This document shows positions 10,524 through 21,583 of a DNA stretch of 64,000 bases, in pieces (position 1 is the stretch's first letter; each line of letters begins with the position of its first letter). The DNA is from Euborellia annulipes (taxonomy: Eukaryota > Arthropoda > Insecta > Dermaptera > Anisolabididae): positions 62,001 to 126,000 of the forward strand of contig JAKCPI010014079.1 in NCBI GenBank assembly GCA_023213315.1, written 5' to 3'. The notes below the pieces were generated by a model. The model searched no databases and had not been told where the DNA came from. It saw nothing but the letters and a program-made list of their open reading frames with translations. A program made the translations under genes and the position numbers.

Positions 10524-12042
10524 CGTCTGAGCTTATTTGGGATTCTTCGTGCTAAGAAGAGCAAAAAAAAAAAAAAAAAATTGTGAAGAGAAACTCCAAA
10601 TAAAACGGTTTAATCTAGGAATTCGCCATCATGATAAAAAGAGCAAAAAATGTATTTGCCAAAAAACTCAACTAAATAAATGACATAGCCGTAGTTGATT
10701 AGTAAAGAAACGGGACTTTTTCTTTCTAAATTATTCTCCTATAAACATAACAATTGGTCAAGAAATATAATTATATATATTACTATATTAAATTGGTAGT
10801 CAGTTTATAAGAAGAATAGGATCACTTATACTTAATTGAACTGGCATGAAATTATAAACTGAAAAATAATGCGCTTGAGGAAAAAATGTTTAAAAAATAA
10901 TCTTTGATTTCGCGAATTATATTTGTTTAAACACTTGGAAGAGTATATTGGAATTCTGCATTTCGAAATTGGAAAATTAAAAAAATTCAATTTGATTAAA
11001 AAAAAAAAATTAACCAATAAATTCCAACTAAAATATTAATTTCTGTGATTTCCACACTTTTGTGAAATTATATATAATAGGTTTTTAAGGGAAAATCTCG
11101 GATATACTTTTGAACATTCATATTCAAATCGATCTGTTTTCTTTCTTTTTAAAATGATGACGGTTCCAAAATATTTGTCTCGAGTATGGAGTGCGGCGCT
11201 CATGCAAAACCATGAATTACTAAAGTTTAATAATAACAATCGATGTACGCAAAAGTAATCGTCACAAGTTTACTTCGCTGATTTAGTTCAGTTCCTAAAG
11301 TGAAGGTCGTGACTCCATGGGGAGTCACGAGAAAAATTCCAAAAAAAAAACACCTTGTTAAATCATTTATTTTTGTAAAGTAAATAAAAATATAACATTA
11401 GTGATGAATATAATATAAAATTATTGAGTATAGGTTGGCAAAAAAAAAAGGGTCGCGCTTTAGGAACCATTAATTTAGATGATAAAATAAAAATCTGGTG
11501 CGACGCACATCACACAACTTTCTCTTACCTTCAGTAATCTAAAGTTGTGTACTGTGCTGTCACACCAGATTTTTTGTGTCTTGATATATTTAGTTCCAAA
11601 CTTGACCATTTGCATTTCATAAGTAAAAAGTAAAAAAGTCGATTCAAAATTTCGATAAGCTCTGTGTATTTTAAATGTTGACTGCTTGAAATAAACTATT
11701 ATTTTTTAAAATTTTAATCTCTAATATTTGGATTTTAATCTCTAATTAATAGAGAATTTAATCTCTAATATTTGAATATTTTATACACAATAAGAGAATC
11801 CTAAATAAATACAAAATTTCATAATAATTGGAAACATTTTTTTTTGTCTAAAGAGCAACTCTATGGAAGGAAGAGCCGGAAAATGAATTTGAAAAATCTG
11901 AAATGCTACATCAATAAAGTGTACTTCAAACAATTTTCACGAAAAATTTTACTTTTTAAAAGGCATCTAAAAAATTAAAATTAAATATACAAATTAAACA
12001 CTAGGTTATTTGTTTCAAAGGTTTTATTAATTAAAAATTAAC

Positions 12043-12082
12043 ACTTGATACGTATTTCGACAATTCCTTGTCATCATCAGAA
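12043..12082 (-). ncRNA. Hammerhead motif, inverted partner of 12091-12133
   Basis: The reverse strand has CTGATGATGACAAGGAATTG then TCGAAATACGTATCAAGTG, the same core. Stem I is weaker on the 5' side because the fold-back axis cuts it. Confidence 0.6.
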
Positions 12083-12090
12083 TCATCAGG

Positions 12091-12133
12091 ACTTCTGATG
12101 ATGACAAGGAATTGTCGAAATACGTATCAAGTG
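12091..12133 (+). ncRNA. Hammerhead ribozyme motif (Penelope-like type)
   Basis: ACTT-CTGATGA-T-GACA-(AGGAAT)-TGTC-GAAA-TACGTATC-AAGT. All core elements are present: CUGAUGA, stem II GACA/UGUC, GAAA, a tiny self-complementary stem III (AUACGUAU) before the expected cleavage after UC, and stem I ACUU/AAGU. Very short stem III helices are described for hammerheads in Penelope-like elements, where activity may need dimers. The extra U before stem II is odd but shared by the other copies in this window. Confidence 0.7.
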
Positions 12134-12396
12134 TTAATTTTTAATTAATAAAACCTTTGAAACAAACAACCTAGTGTTTAATTTGTATATTTAATTTTAA
12201 TTTATAAAACGTTTCAACGAGAACCAAAGGTCGAAAGTTTAAATCCTAAAAAAAAGTTGATTTATGAATTTTAATCAAAATCGTTAGAGCCAATTTTGGG
12301 AAATTAGAAAAAAAAACTGAAAAAGTACTCGAGTAAAGTACTAGTACTCTTTGGCCGATTTTGTTCAAAAGCTTCGTGTTACTTCCCAGGGAGGTA

Positions 12397-12976
12397 CAAT
12401 AAGAGACAGGGGCGTATATAGAAATTTTTTTCGGGGGGGCCCGAACTCAAAAATTTTTCTGCGGAAAAATTTTTTTTTAAGAAACTATATTTTTTTTCAC
12501 ACGAAATTTTTTGCGGAACATTTTTTCTATTGCGGAACCAAAGTTGTCCATCCTGCGGAAAAATTTGTTGCGCTGATGTCTGTATATCCCTATATATGTA
12601 CATCAAGAGAAAAGATATTGGACAATATGGCGGCTACCTACCATAAGGTTCCAATGCCAGGTAGCCGCCATATTGTCCAATATTTTTTCTTGATGGTATA
12701 TGTGTTTGGGATATTTCGGGGGGGGCCCGGGCCCCCTCGGCCCCCCCATAAATACGCCCCTGATAAGAGACTATATTAAGTCCCACCCATGCGTTTTTAC
12801 TTGCGCTTATTTCATTCTTTTTAAAAAAATATTATATATTTTTTAATGGAAACTTTCATGGTTCAAACTTATAAAATTTCCAATTTCCAATAAAGATTTT
12901 CATTTTCTTTTATAAAAACAATGAAATAATCACAAGTAGAAATCGCATGGGTGGGACTTAATATTGTCCCTCACTG
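12397..12976. mobile_element. Mariner-type palindromic MITE (about 215 bp) split by a hAT MITE
   Basis: It is flanked by TA (12395-12396 and 12977-12978). The ends CAATAAGAGACTATATTAAG and CTTAATATTGTCCCTCACTG are inverted, and the next block TCCCACCCATGCG is mirrored. It matches the intact copy at 30102-30308 throughout. Its insertion splits the Fam-A tract GGGAGGTACCTAACTT at TA. Tc1/mariner elements duplicate TA. Confidence 0.78.
12407..12762. mobile_element. hAT MITE, 356 bp, 8-bp target duplication ATAAGAGA
   Basis: The ends are CAGGGGCGTATATAGAAATT and CATAAATACGCCCCTG, with perfect direct repeats ATAAGAGA at 12399-12406 and 12763-12770. The interior includes an inverted pair ATGGCGGCTACCT / AGGTAGCCGCCAT near 12628-12675. 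Short ORFs across it are incidental. Confidence 0.88.
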
Positions 12977-13764
12977 TACCTAACTTAAATATAAAATCTG
13001 GTGTGAGTGGTCGCACAGCACACAATTTTTTCTTACTTTCCGTAATTTAAAGATGCATTCTGTACTTGTTTACCAGAATATATATACAAATCAAATTTTT
13101 AAGTATTAATTTTTAAAATTTTATATTAAAAATAAAATTTAATTGTTAAAACCCTTTACTCTTCCCCCCTTGTACCCGCCCTTGAGACACACCCACATAC
13201 AGACAGCCAGGCAGACCAAGTTGCGAAAGGCACTTTTTTGGACTTTATAACTTCAAAATATGTACTGGTATTTCCACCAAAATCACGACATCGAATTTTT
13301 TACATGATCACAATACTTTCTATAAATATACATATATAGATAAGAGAATTTAAAAAGGGGTCCACTTTAATAATTTTCAAATGCATCTCGCACTATTATT
13401 TACCTGCACTATTTTGTTTTTAATTTTTTATGTTCTTTTTTATCTTTGATTTATTGCACTGTTGATAACAAAATTGTTGTCCGTCAGTGAGAAATCATAA
13501 CAGCAGTGAACTTATTTATTTAATTTGATAAAATATTACATTTTCACTAAGATCAAAGTATTAGTGATTATTTGTAAAAATGAATTTTACGATGAAATTT
13601 AAAAAAATAAATTATTTTACTAGACTTCTTTATAAATATTTATCTAAAAAAATTTCGTCTCTTCTATAATAAAATCTTTATAAGTTTTTGATTTGATTAA
13701 TTTATCAAAGAACCTTTGCTTTGGGTAGGAACAGAACTAACATTAGTTTTTATTCTTTTTTTTT

Positions 13765-14430
13765 TTACTTTCTCTTACCTATATATGTGTTAATATATAT
13801 AGGGGCAAAGTAGGCCTATTGGTTTCATGTCAAAAATTCTATGTCGAAATTTTGATGGATATACACGTTTTGAGGTCGTCTGAATCTAAAAAAGTGGTTT
13901 TCACGACATGGTCTGTCTGTGTGTGTGGCGGTTCAATTTAAAGCATGAAGGAATTGAGCTACGAGGCTGAAATTTTATATTTAAGTTAGACACCCCCCCC
14001 CACCCTCTGGAGCGTGAAAATAATCTTTTAAACAAAATCGGTCAAAGAGTAGTAATACTTTACTGATGTACTTTTTCATTTTTTTTTTCGATTTTCTCAA
14101 AATTCGCTCTGATTAAAATTCAAAAATCAATTATTTTTTAGATGCTCTTTCAAATGTATATTCTCATTTTGCTCTCAAAATTGTTTGAAAACCACTTTAC
14201 TCTTGTACTTCATAGAAAATATAGGAAAAATGGTTGCCATGGTAACAAAATATAAATATTTTGCCATGTTTAAAAATTTTACATCTTGAATTTTAATATA
14301 TTGGTGGAAACTAAATATATCTCGACACAAAAAAATCTGGTGTGACAAGCACAGAACACTACTTTTGATTACTGAAGGTAAGAGAAAGTTGTGCGCTGTG
14401 CGACAGTCACACCAGATTTTTTTATATCTT
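13765..14430 (+). mobile_element. Fam-A copy (short subfamily), near full length
   Basis: It runs from TTTACTTTCTCTTACCTATA to the terminal hairpin CTGGTGTGAC...GTCACACCAG (14338-14416). It includes the short-subfamily block ATGGTTGCCATGGTAACAAA. No protein is encoded. Confidence 0.8.
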
Positions 14431-14439
14431 ATGGAAGTT

Positions 14440-15260
14440 CAAGTGAAGTGTCTTATCCTCAGGGAATATTCTTTAGGAGAATGGTATACTTTGGTATGAC
14501 AAGTGTCTCAATTCCAATGATGTGGGGAAACTTACTTTCTGGATATTGTCTTGCTATTTCTTCCCCAAATAAGTACTTGTATTTTGAACTATCCATCAAA
14601 ATTTAAAATGTTCATTCATGTCACTCTGTTTATAATTATAAATCGTTTCAAATAATAGAAATATTCTAGGTTTCTATCAGACAAAACAAAGAAAAGCCAG
14701 AACGAAATTTTCGACTAAAACCACTAAAAGTAAATATACAGATGGTAAATAAATAGCACGTGATTTTCTGGAGGTGACTCCTCCGAGGTCGAGAGTTCAT
14801 CTCGTACGCGTATCAAAAGTCCATTTGCAGAAAACAACATCAGAATAGAAGCAAACCTTGGAAAAATATTGCGAAATACTTTGATCATATTAAATATATA
14901 TGCTAAACGGAAACAAATTTAAGATAACATCTTTAAACATGGCAACAAGGGTCTTGCAAATTGATAACAAGTACCGTTTCTTGTCAATTTGATTCCGCTA
15001 ATATTTTAGAAATTGTACTTAATTACTACATGATTCATGAATTTATTTAATAAATTCCATTGTGAAAATTATAAATAAAATACTAATTACTCATAAATTG
15101 TTTAATTAGTATTTTATTCAGTATTAATTTAATTATATAAGTGTTAATAAATAAGATGAAAGGAGTTTTATTAATAAATTCCTCTTAAAAAATCTCGTTC
15201 AACTTTCACTTAGTTTCTATTAAAAAAAAAAAATGTTATATAGAAAATATGTTTTTTACC
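14440..15260. other. No gene seen
   Basis: AT-rich sequence with no confirmed exon. Near 14700-14830 the base composition is more balanced and not visibly repetitive, but I find no open frame with splice sites. Confidence 0.5.
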
Positions 15261-15261
15261 T

Positions 15262-15700
15262 CTTTTGCTAATTCCAATACATGATTGAACAATCCCAAGG
15301 GATGATTCATAAGCACCATGAACATCTTAAAAGTTTACTCAATCGCTAAAATAAACACATATATCAACACTAAAGACTTGTAGAGACATTAAATTATTAT
15401 TAATTTATAACACTTTTAATAAATCAAGGGGGTGAACACAAGATAACGATGACCGCAACTGATTTCAAGCTTTAAGTTAAGTGACTTTCCCGAGTGACGA
15501 GAGAAAACTGGTGACTGGCGACTGCTGGCTATTGAGTCTCACTGCGCATGAGGCTGAACATTTTTGATAGTGACTGTACACAACAACTTCCTTGAACAGT
15601 GTGCTCGTCCCTCCGTTGACGGCCGTGGCCACAGAACTCGCCCGAATTTCTTTTAAAACATTCCGAATGTTTGTTTGTTTGTTTGCGTTTGGGTCTTTTT
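15262..15700 (-). promoter_or_regulatory. Candidate promoter and 5' untranslated exon of the receptor gene
   Basis: The first coding exon at 6375-6485 starts at an acceptor, so a non-coding exon must lie upstream, at higher coordinates. The stretch 15262-15660 is less AT-rich than its surroundings and contains none of the repeat families seen elsewhere. On the reverse strand it ends in a consensus-like donor (AAGAG|GTAAAAA) at 15262/15261. A TTTTAAAAG tract at about 15650 could act as a TATA-like element. All of this is inference; no transcript is visible and other donors are possible. Confidence 0.28.
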
Positions 15701-16039
15701 TTTAAAGTATTTTGTCACGTGCATGTATATTCCCAAAGAACCCTTGTCAACCTGAAATGTACTTTTCTTTTAAACATGCTATTGAACTCTCTTTCAATTG
15801 AATTGACTGATCTTCTAACATGGGCGTATCCTGCTCAAAACTAAAGGGGGGCAACTTTTCTAATGTCCATTTTATTATTTTATTAAATACCACAACCTAA
15901 CATCACTCGTTGTTTTTATCTTCTCACATATGGCGTGAATATTTAATTTTTATTTTTATTTTTATTTCAAGATTGTAAGGAGGTAGCTGCCCCCTTGTCC
16001 CTTCTTGGATAAGCACTAGAGATCTTCCAACCTCTTAAA

Positions 16040-16260
16040 AAAAATCAGGTGTGACTCGTCTCATAGCACACAACTTTCTCTTACCTTCGGTAATCGAAAG
16101 TTGTGTTCTGTGCTTGTCATACCAGAATTTTTGTGTCGACATATATTTAGTTCCCGACAGTACGGTACATTTGAATTCAGATGTAAAATTTATACGTATT
16201 GGAAAATATTTATATTTTGTTCAGGGGCGTATATAAGGGGGAGGGGGCGAGGGCCCCCCC
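16040..16260 (-). mobile_element. Fam-A terminal fragment abutting a hAT left end
   Basis: The hairpin 16048-16135 (GTGTGACTCGTC...CTTGTCATACCAG) is followed by the family tract TTGTGTCGACATATATTTAG and a truncation at about 16222. There CAGGGGCGTATATAAGGGGG, a hAT-like end, begins. The matching right end is not obvious. Confidence 0.6.
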
Positions 16261-16539
16261 CCCCCGGTATTTTCAAATCTATATACATATATACAGGAAT
16301 GTATTTGTTTTTTTGAAACGTCGCATTCGCATAAATAAAAGAAATAAAAAAAAATGAAATATATTAATATATAAGCAATTTTTTAATAAAACTTTTGTCT
16401 TTGAGAGGGCCATGCCCCTTGGAGGTCAGTTAAAATGAGAAAAAATTCGGAATTAAAAATTTCCATTTAGCGCCAAATTAGGGTCTATTTCACTTGATAA
16501 CTAAAGTTGCTTTCCAAGGGAATTCATATATCCGAATGC

Positions 16540-16612
16540 CGTGCTGTGGTCTAGGGATAAGGGCACATCGAGTACAAATTGATGGATCCGTGGTTCAACT
16601 CCCGGCGGCACA
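16540..16612 (+). tRNA. tRNA-like gene or pseudogene (loop reads ACA at the anticodon position)
   Basis: A 73-nt cloverleaf can be drawn. The acceptor is CGTGCTG/CGGCACA (6 of 7 pairs), the D stem GTC/GGC with the loop TAGGGATAAG, and the anticodon stem ATCGA/TTGAT with the 7-nt loop GTACAAA (T33 present, anticodon ACA). The T arm CGTGG-TTCAACT-CCCGG has two mismatches. The A box (TGGTCTAGGGATAAGG) and B box (GGTTCAACTCC) are intact, and TTTTTT at 16618-16624 is a Pol III terminator. Anticodon ACA would read UGU, for which eukaryotes normally use GCA. A tRNA pseudogene or tRNA-derived SINE is therefore more likely than a working tRNA. Confidence 0.5.
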
Positions 16613-16779
16613 CCTTACTTTTTTCAGGAATATGAATTAATAAATATTTAATTATATAAAAAAAATTTAACGAAAATTTGTCTTTGAGAGGAAGGCCCTC
16701 GGGACTGAGGTATAAAAATATTTTTGTGTATGGGGGGGGGGGGGTATTTAAAAATGAATTCGCCCGTAATAACGTAATA

Positions 16780-17015
16780 AAATCGGCTTAAAAGTACTAA
16801 TAATTTACCGATGATTTTTTCAGTTTTTTCGATTTTCTCAAAATTCGCTCTTACGCTTTTTATTAAATTTAATAAAATCAATTATTTTTTAGATTGTCTT
16901 TAAAATGGATATTCTTAAATTGTTAAATATATGTCACAAATGGACTGTTGTGACAATCACAGAACACAACTTTCAATTATCAATTATATGCTGTGCGACC
17001 AGTCACACCAGATTT
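16780..17015 (+). mobile_element. Fam-A 3' fragment
   Basis: The tracts CAGTTTTTTCGATTTTCTC, AATCAATTATTTTTTAGA and the hairpin (16948-17013, CTTTCAATTATCAATTATATGC at its apex) are recognisable; the 5' half is missing. Confidence 0.65.
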
Positions 17016-17657
17016 TTAAATTTAAAAAGAAAATTATTCAAATCTCTCTCACCTCTTTAAATCTATATAAATAAACAAAAAAAAAAATTTCACAATTTTG
17101 ATCGAAAAATTCAATTTGTTTTTAACAAGACGAATGACTCTATCTAAAATTCATCTGTTTACTTTCTGAGATAAAAATAGAAAATGTTATTTATACTAGA
17201 AATATAGACTGTATATTTCATGTTGGAAAATCTTTTTCTCCAAATGAAATTTATCGTTCTTTTTCTCTATATATAAATTCAAATTCAATTAAGATTTCCA
17301 AGTTTGTATATTATTATCGAACTAATATTATTTTTTCTAGCGAAAAAGAGAGAAGCAAAATGGGATAGAGAAAAATTAATGGAAATAGAATTAGCAAAGG
17401 GAATAAAAAGCATCTATCCACTCAAGGCTAGAATTCCATTTGAAAAAGATCATTATCTCCAAAATAAGACCATTTGAATAAAAGAGAAAATAATTTTTTT
17501 TTAATTTTCTAAACAGCCTGGATATTTTAGAGCGAAAGAGTTTAATATCCCCAATCTAACCCTGCAAGCCAATAACTCTATATATTTTATAAAAAACCTT
17601 CTGTTATAATTAAATTAATTTTAATAAAAATAAAGCAAAAAAATCTACTTCACATTA

Positions 17658-17938
17658 CCCAGACAGCTTGGAATATTGGAGCACTATTGAAAAAACATTG
17701 CGAATCATGCATATATTGCCAATATTGCTGGAATATTGCAAATCTTGCAAAATATTGTTAACATTGCTGCGGCAATATTCCAAGCTAGGCAACATTGCTG
17801 CAATATTCCTATGTCCGTCTTTTTGAAACATTGCAGGAATATTTCTACAATATTTCTGCAATGTTGCTGTTTGAACTGCAATATTGTCAATATTAAGCAA
17901 GATTGGCAATATTACTGCAATATTCCAAGCTATCTGGG
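17658..17938. mobile_element. MITE with CCCAGAYAGCTTGG ends and a CAATATT-rich interior
   Basis: The inverted ends CCCAGACAGCTTGGAATATT and AATATTCCAAGCTATCTGGG differ at one base and are flanked by TA on both sides. The interior is built almost entirely from variants of GCAATATTSC and GCAATGTTGC on both strands, so it can form many alternative hairpins. No coding potential. TA flanks suggest a Tc1/mariner-related element. Confidence 0.75.
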
Positions 17939-18267
17939 TAGAAAAATACTAGTACTCTTTTATCCATTTTCGTGTTGCATGTTTTTTTCGTACTAACCAT
18001 ATTTTGTTCACAACACGCACACAGATTTTTCCACGCAACTCACTTATTTTCCGAACCTCAAAACGTTTATTTCCTTTAAAATCTCGGCAAATCGCGATCT
18101 CAATACTTTCTAGAGATAGATAGGATCCTGATCCGATCTAGGATTTTGAATTTGGATTAAAATCCATCAGAGGTGGAGTAAAAAAAAACTTCAAGTGTTT
18201 TATTATTTCCTTTGTTGTCATCTTGAAAGATCCGTTCATTCTAAAGAGTGTATTGGAATTTCACCAA

Positions 18268-18315
18268 TCGCCTCCGAAAGATGGCCTAGAGAAAGGGTCG
18301 AAACGTCAGACTAAT
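18268..18315 (+). ncRNA. Hammerhead motif, decayed core
   Basis: CCGAAAGATGGCCTAGAGAA followed by AGGGTCGAAACGTCAGAC. Stem II GGCC/GGTC (one G-U pair) and GAAACGTC are intact. CTGAAGA has gained a base and changed to CCGAAAGA. It is the same family as 46841-46985. The ATAATAAA-rich tail just after it fits a retroelement terminus. Confidence 0.5.
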
Positions 18316-18509
18316 ATGGCTATAATAAAATTTGACCTGCAAATAGTCTTGAAGTTTATTTTTTGACTCCACACCAACAACACAACTCAGACAAGAAGTA
18401 TTTAGGACTTGGAGTGAGTTCAAATTCTCTCTAAGGATCTAGGATACTTTTTCTAATTTATAGAAAAAAATTAAATTATTTAATTAATATTGACCGGAAC
18501 TCTCTTAAA

Positions 18510-18720
18510 AAAATTTAGGAATGACCTCCCCAAGATATCTAAAAAACCATTTTTGGAATTATGTTTGTGTGTGTGTGTAAACACGATTGTTTAAAAACGC
18601 TAGTAGCCAGATCGATGAAATTTGGTATATACTTCTTACATTAAATTTGAAGATCTGTATCAATTTTTGGAGTAAATACGTCAAGCAGAAGTAGTACTTT
18701 ACATAATAGGCTAATTTTAA
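18510..18720 (+). repeat. Dispersed repeat shared with 54780-54990
   Basis: The tracts GGAATTATGTTTGTGTGTGT, AACACGATTGTTTAAAAACG and GATGAAATTTGGTATATACT occur in reverse orientation within the hAT element at 54409-55937. No protein is seen. Confidence 0.6.
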
Positions 18721-19106
18721 AAATTTTGAAATTTTTAATTTTTAATTTCATTTTTAAAAAGATTTTATTCTTTAACATTTTTTTTTAAACTGAATAGTTT
18801 TTTGACGAAAAAAAAGATAATTTCGCTTAATTTTGAAAAATAAATCAAACCAAATTTCTACAAATGTCAATAAAAAAAGATATATGTATTTCCATTGAAA
18901 TCCTAATATAATATATTATCATTAATTATTGCAACACATCATAGAGAAAAAAAAAACATCATCATTAACATTTGCAATTATTCTCTAGTAAATAATGACG
19001 GAAATCACGCACTCAGATGTTTTTTCTTCTTTGCTATTAATTTACTTTATCATTTTATTTATAATATTTTTTTTTTATCAACAAAGAGGTGATTTTAAAG
19101 ATTTTT

Positions 19107-19855
19107 ATTATTTTTACTTTCTCTTACCCTATATATGAAATATATAGAGAGAGAAAGTATTTCGATCCCGCAACTTGATCTGTGTGTAACGATTTTTAGC
19201 ATGAAGTAATTGAGCTACCGGAATCAAATTGTATATTTAAGTTAGGTACTCTCCCTGACACTCAAAATAAGCTTTTGAACAAAATCGGCAAAAAAGTACT
19301 AGTACTTTACGGATGTACTTTTTCAGTTGTTTTCGATTTTCTCAAAATTCGCTCCAACAAAATTGTTTAAATAAAAAATCAATTATTTTTTAGAAGCTCT
19401 TTAAAATGTAAATTCTCATTTTGCCCTAAAAGTGTTTTGAAGAACTTTATTGATGTAATATTTCAGATTTTTATAATTCATTTTCCTGCTCTTCCTTCCA
19501 TAGAGCCCTATGGGGATTTGCATGTTAATTTCGATTCAAAAGGAGATCGGTCTCCTTGGTACTTTTTACACTTTAAAAAAAAAAAATTTCCAATTCTTAA
19601 ATTTTGTATTTATTTAGGATTCTCTATGGTGTATAAAATATCCAAATATGGGATTAAAATTTTGAAAAATAAGCATAGGCCCTACTTTATATCAAGCAAT
19701 CAACATTTATAATGCAAGTTTGGAACTAAGGTGCTATGGGAAACTAAATATATCTCGACAAAAAAAACTGGTGTGACGGCCCGGGGCACAACTTTCTCTT
19801 ACCGAAGAGTAAGAGAAAGTTGTGTGCTGTGTGCTAGTCACACCAGATTTTTTGT
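19107..19855 (+). mobile_element. Fam-A copy (long subfamily), near full length
   Basis: From TTTTTACTTTCTCTTACCCT through ATGGGGATTTGCATGTTAAT to the hairpin at 19768-19850. The 'GACATGGTCTG' block is deleted. Its head is the best uninterrupted reference for the copy that MITE-B split at 1318. Confidence 0.78.
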
Positions 19856-20436
19856 TATATAATCTTTAAACACAATAAAATTGTTTTGTTCAAATACATG
19901 TTAATTATGCGTATCCAAATTTTAATGGAGGAAGGTGTTTTGGACCTATAAGATTTGTAAATTCAGGCAATAATCCCCTGCAAATTAATTTACCTCTTTC
20001 AGAAAAATTGATTTGCCCCTCCATTGCTAATTTATTTTCAAGAATAAGCTCTGTATTAATGTTTACATATTTTTTTTTAGGCTGCTTTTTACTCATCCTA
20101 CTTTGATCTGCAATCATCCTAAATCCTGCGCCCGTTTATTTTTGGAACGGAAAATATAAGTGAGTAAAAAAATTTTATGGACATCTCTCTAAATTAAATC
20201 ATATAGTACTATAACATTTGGGGAAGTGAAAGTTTTGACTAATAAGAGAAAATTAGACAGCCTACGTGTACATAAAAATCAAAAGTGACAAATCATGTTA
20301 TGCAAAAAAAATAAACAATGAAATTTATTATATTTAGCGTGGTTGACTTTATCTTAAATAATAACCAATCAAATCTGATACCAGAAGAAAAGTTAATAGA
20401 TGACAAATTGTCTTGATTTTAGATTTAAATAATTTT

Positions 20437-20725
20437 TTTCTTTCTCTTATCTATATATGTAATACTAATATATATAGAAAGTATTGGATTCATGCCAAAA
20501 ATTCGATGTCCATATTTTGATGGAAATAGACTTTTTGATTTACTCTTGTATTTGATAAGAAAGATAGGAGTAATATGTAGTTGCCATGGTAACAAAATAT
20601 AAATATTTTTCTCTATTTATAAATTGTACTTCTTTAATTCTAATATAATGTTGAAAATTAACATAACTTTCAAATATCAATGGCCAGAGAAAGTTATATG
20701 CTGTGCGTCAGTCACACCAAATTTT
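20437..20725 (+). mobile_element. Fam-A internal-deletion derivative
   Basis: The head TTTCTCTTATCTATATATG, the block GGTTGCCATGGTAAC (as TAGTTGCCATGGTAAC) and half of the terminal hairpin are kept. The centre is missing. Confidence 0.65.
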
Positions 20726-20882
20726 TTTCCTCACATCGGTTAAAGAAATTTTTTTTTTTTTTTAAACAAAGTTCACTTCACTATGCATATTGACAAAATT
20801 ATATAGTAAAGAGCATCTGGCAATTTGAAGTTACATAAACGACTGATGACGAATGCCTATAGAAACAAAATACTCGTAGGGG

Positions 20883-21141
20883 CAGCGGAGTAACTAGCTT
20901 TTGATGGCTGGGGGGGGGGGGACGAAGCTCAACTAGTGAGCCGTTTTTCAAGTTGAAATATAATTTTAAAAGAAAATTCAATTTTTTTAGACAATCTATG
21001 GAAACAATATGATAAAATCACCGTCCCTGAACTATATTTTAGATGCCCAAGCGCGTTTATGTCTGTATCGAGGGGCGCCAAAGGCTTGATGCGCCTGGGG
21101 CTGGGGAGGGGGGCGAGCGCCCCCACCTAGTTACGCTACTG
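20883..21141. mobile_element. hAT MITE, 259 bp, 8-bp target duplication CGTAGGGG
   Basis: The ends are CAGCGGAGTAACTAGC and CTAGTTACGCTACTG, with perfect repeats CGTAGGGG at 20875-20882 and 21142-21149. The subterminal blocks CGAAGCTCAACTAG and GGGGCGCCAAAGGCTTGATG are shared with the 1.5 kb element at 54409-55937. Confidence 0.9.
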
Positions 21142-21507
21142 CGTAGGGGATATTAAAAGATTTTGTTAAAATTTTATTATGAAAAAAAAACTTCGTCAAC
21201 ATTTAGCGATCCATCTAAAAAAAAAAATCGGACAAACCCAAACTTTTGTTTCAATTTAATTAGTAATGTTACTTAAAAATCTAAATTTTCTAATTATTAA
21301 AACTTTATAAAATTTTATTACATTCTTGTAGACACGCTTCTTTTATGATCTAGTGACTGTAGCGGTAAGAGTATAAATGGCCTCAGATGCCGAAAAGGAC
21401 CTTAAAAAAAAAAATAAAATTATTTTGATATTCATGTATTAACCCACCAGGAAGTTATAAGTATTATTAAATTTTCATTTTTGGAACAAATGATTATTTG
21501 TAAAAAT

Positions 21508-21583
21508 TATTTAATAAATCTGAGGTTTCACTAGCTTACCTAGTTACCTAGTGAAACCTCACATATTAAATAATTTTACTTAT
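21508..21583. repeat. Short inverted repeat (32-bp arms)
   Basis: GAGGTTTCACTAG and CTAGTGAAACCTC with AT-rich extensions (GTAAAAATTATTTAATAAAT mirrored), and a 13-nt spacer. Confidence 0.7.

Larger units (their letters stand above)
11975..12220. repeat. Fold-back repeat with hammerhead motif in both arms
   Basis: The outer arms TTAAATATACAAATTAAACA and TGTTTAATTTGTATATTTAA, the inner block CACTAGGTTATTTGTTTC, and ACACTTGATACGTATTTCG are all mirrored. The same family recurs at 49885-50100 and, with its centre deleted, at 59605-59700. The hammerhead cores sit at the centre of the fold-back, next to its axis. Confidence 0.75.
11489..13345 (-). mobile_element. Fam-A copy (reverse, long subfamily) with several nested insertions
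   Basis: The terminal hairpin is at 11489-11573 (CTGGTGCGAC...GTCACACCAG). The long-subfamily block ATGGAAGGAAGAGCCGG is at 11862. The family body resumes at about 12225-12394 (GATTTATGAATTTTAATC, AAAAGTACTCGAGTAAAGT) and 12979-13345 (CCTAACTTAAATATAAAAT..., CACTTTTTTGGAC, TAGATAAGAGAA). It is interrupted by a hammerhead fold-back (11975-12220), a mariner-type MITE that itself carries a hAT MITE (12397-12976), and a hairpin/hAT-end fragment (about 12993-13183). Confidence 0.72.

Noticed and set aside
12351..12779. 142-residue ORF across 12.4-12.8 kb
   Set aside because: It crosses both ends and both target duplications of a hAT MITE and the surrounding mariner MITE.
17655..17996. Three ORFs rich in CNI/AAMF-like repeats
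   Set aside because: They arise from the CAATATT word mosaic of the MITE at 17658-17938 and are open on both strands for compositional reasons.
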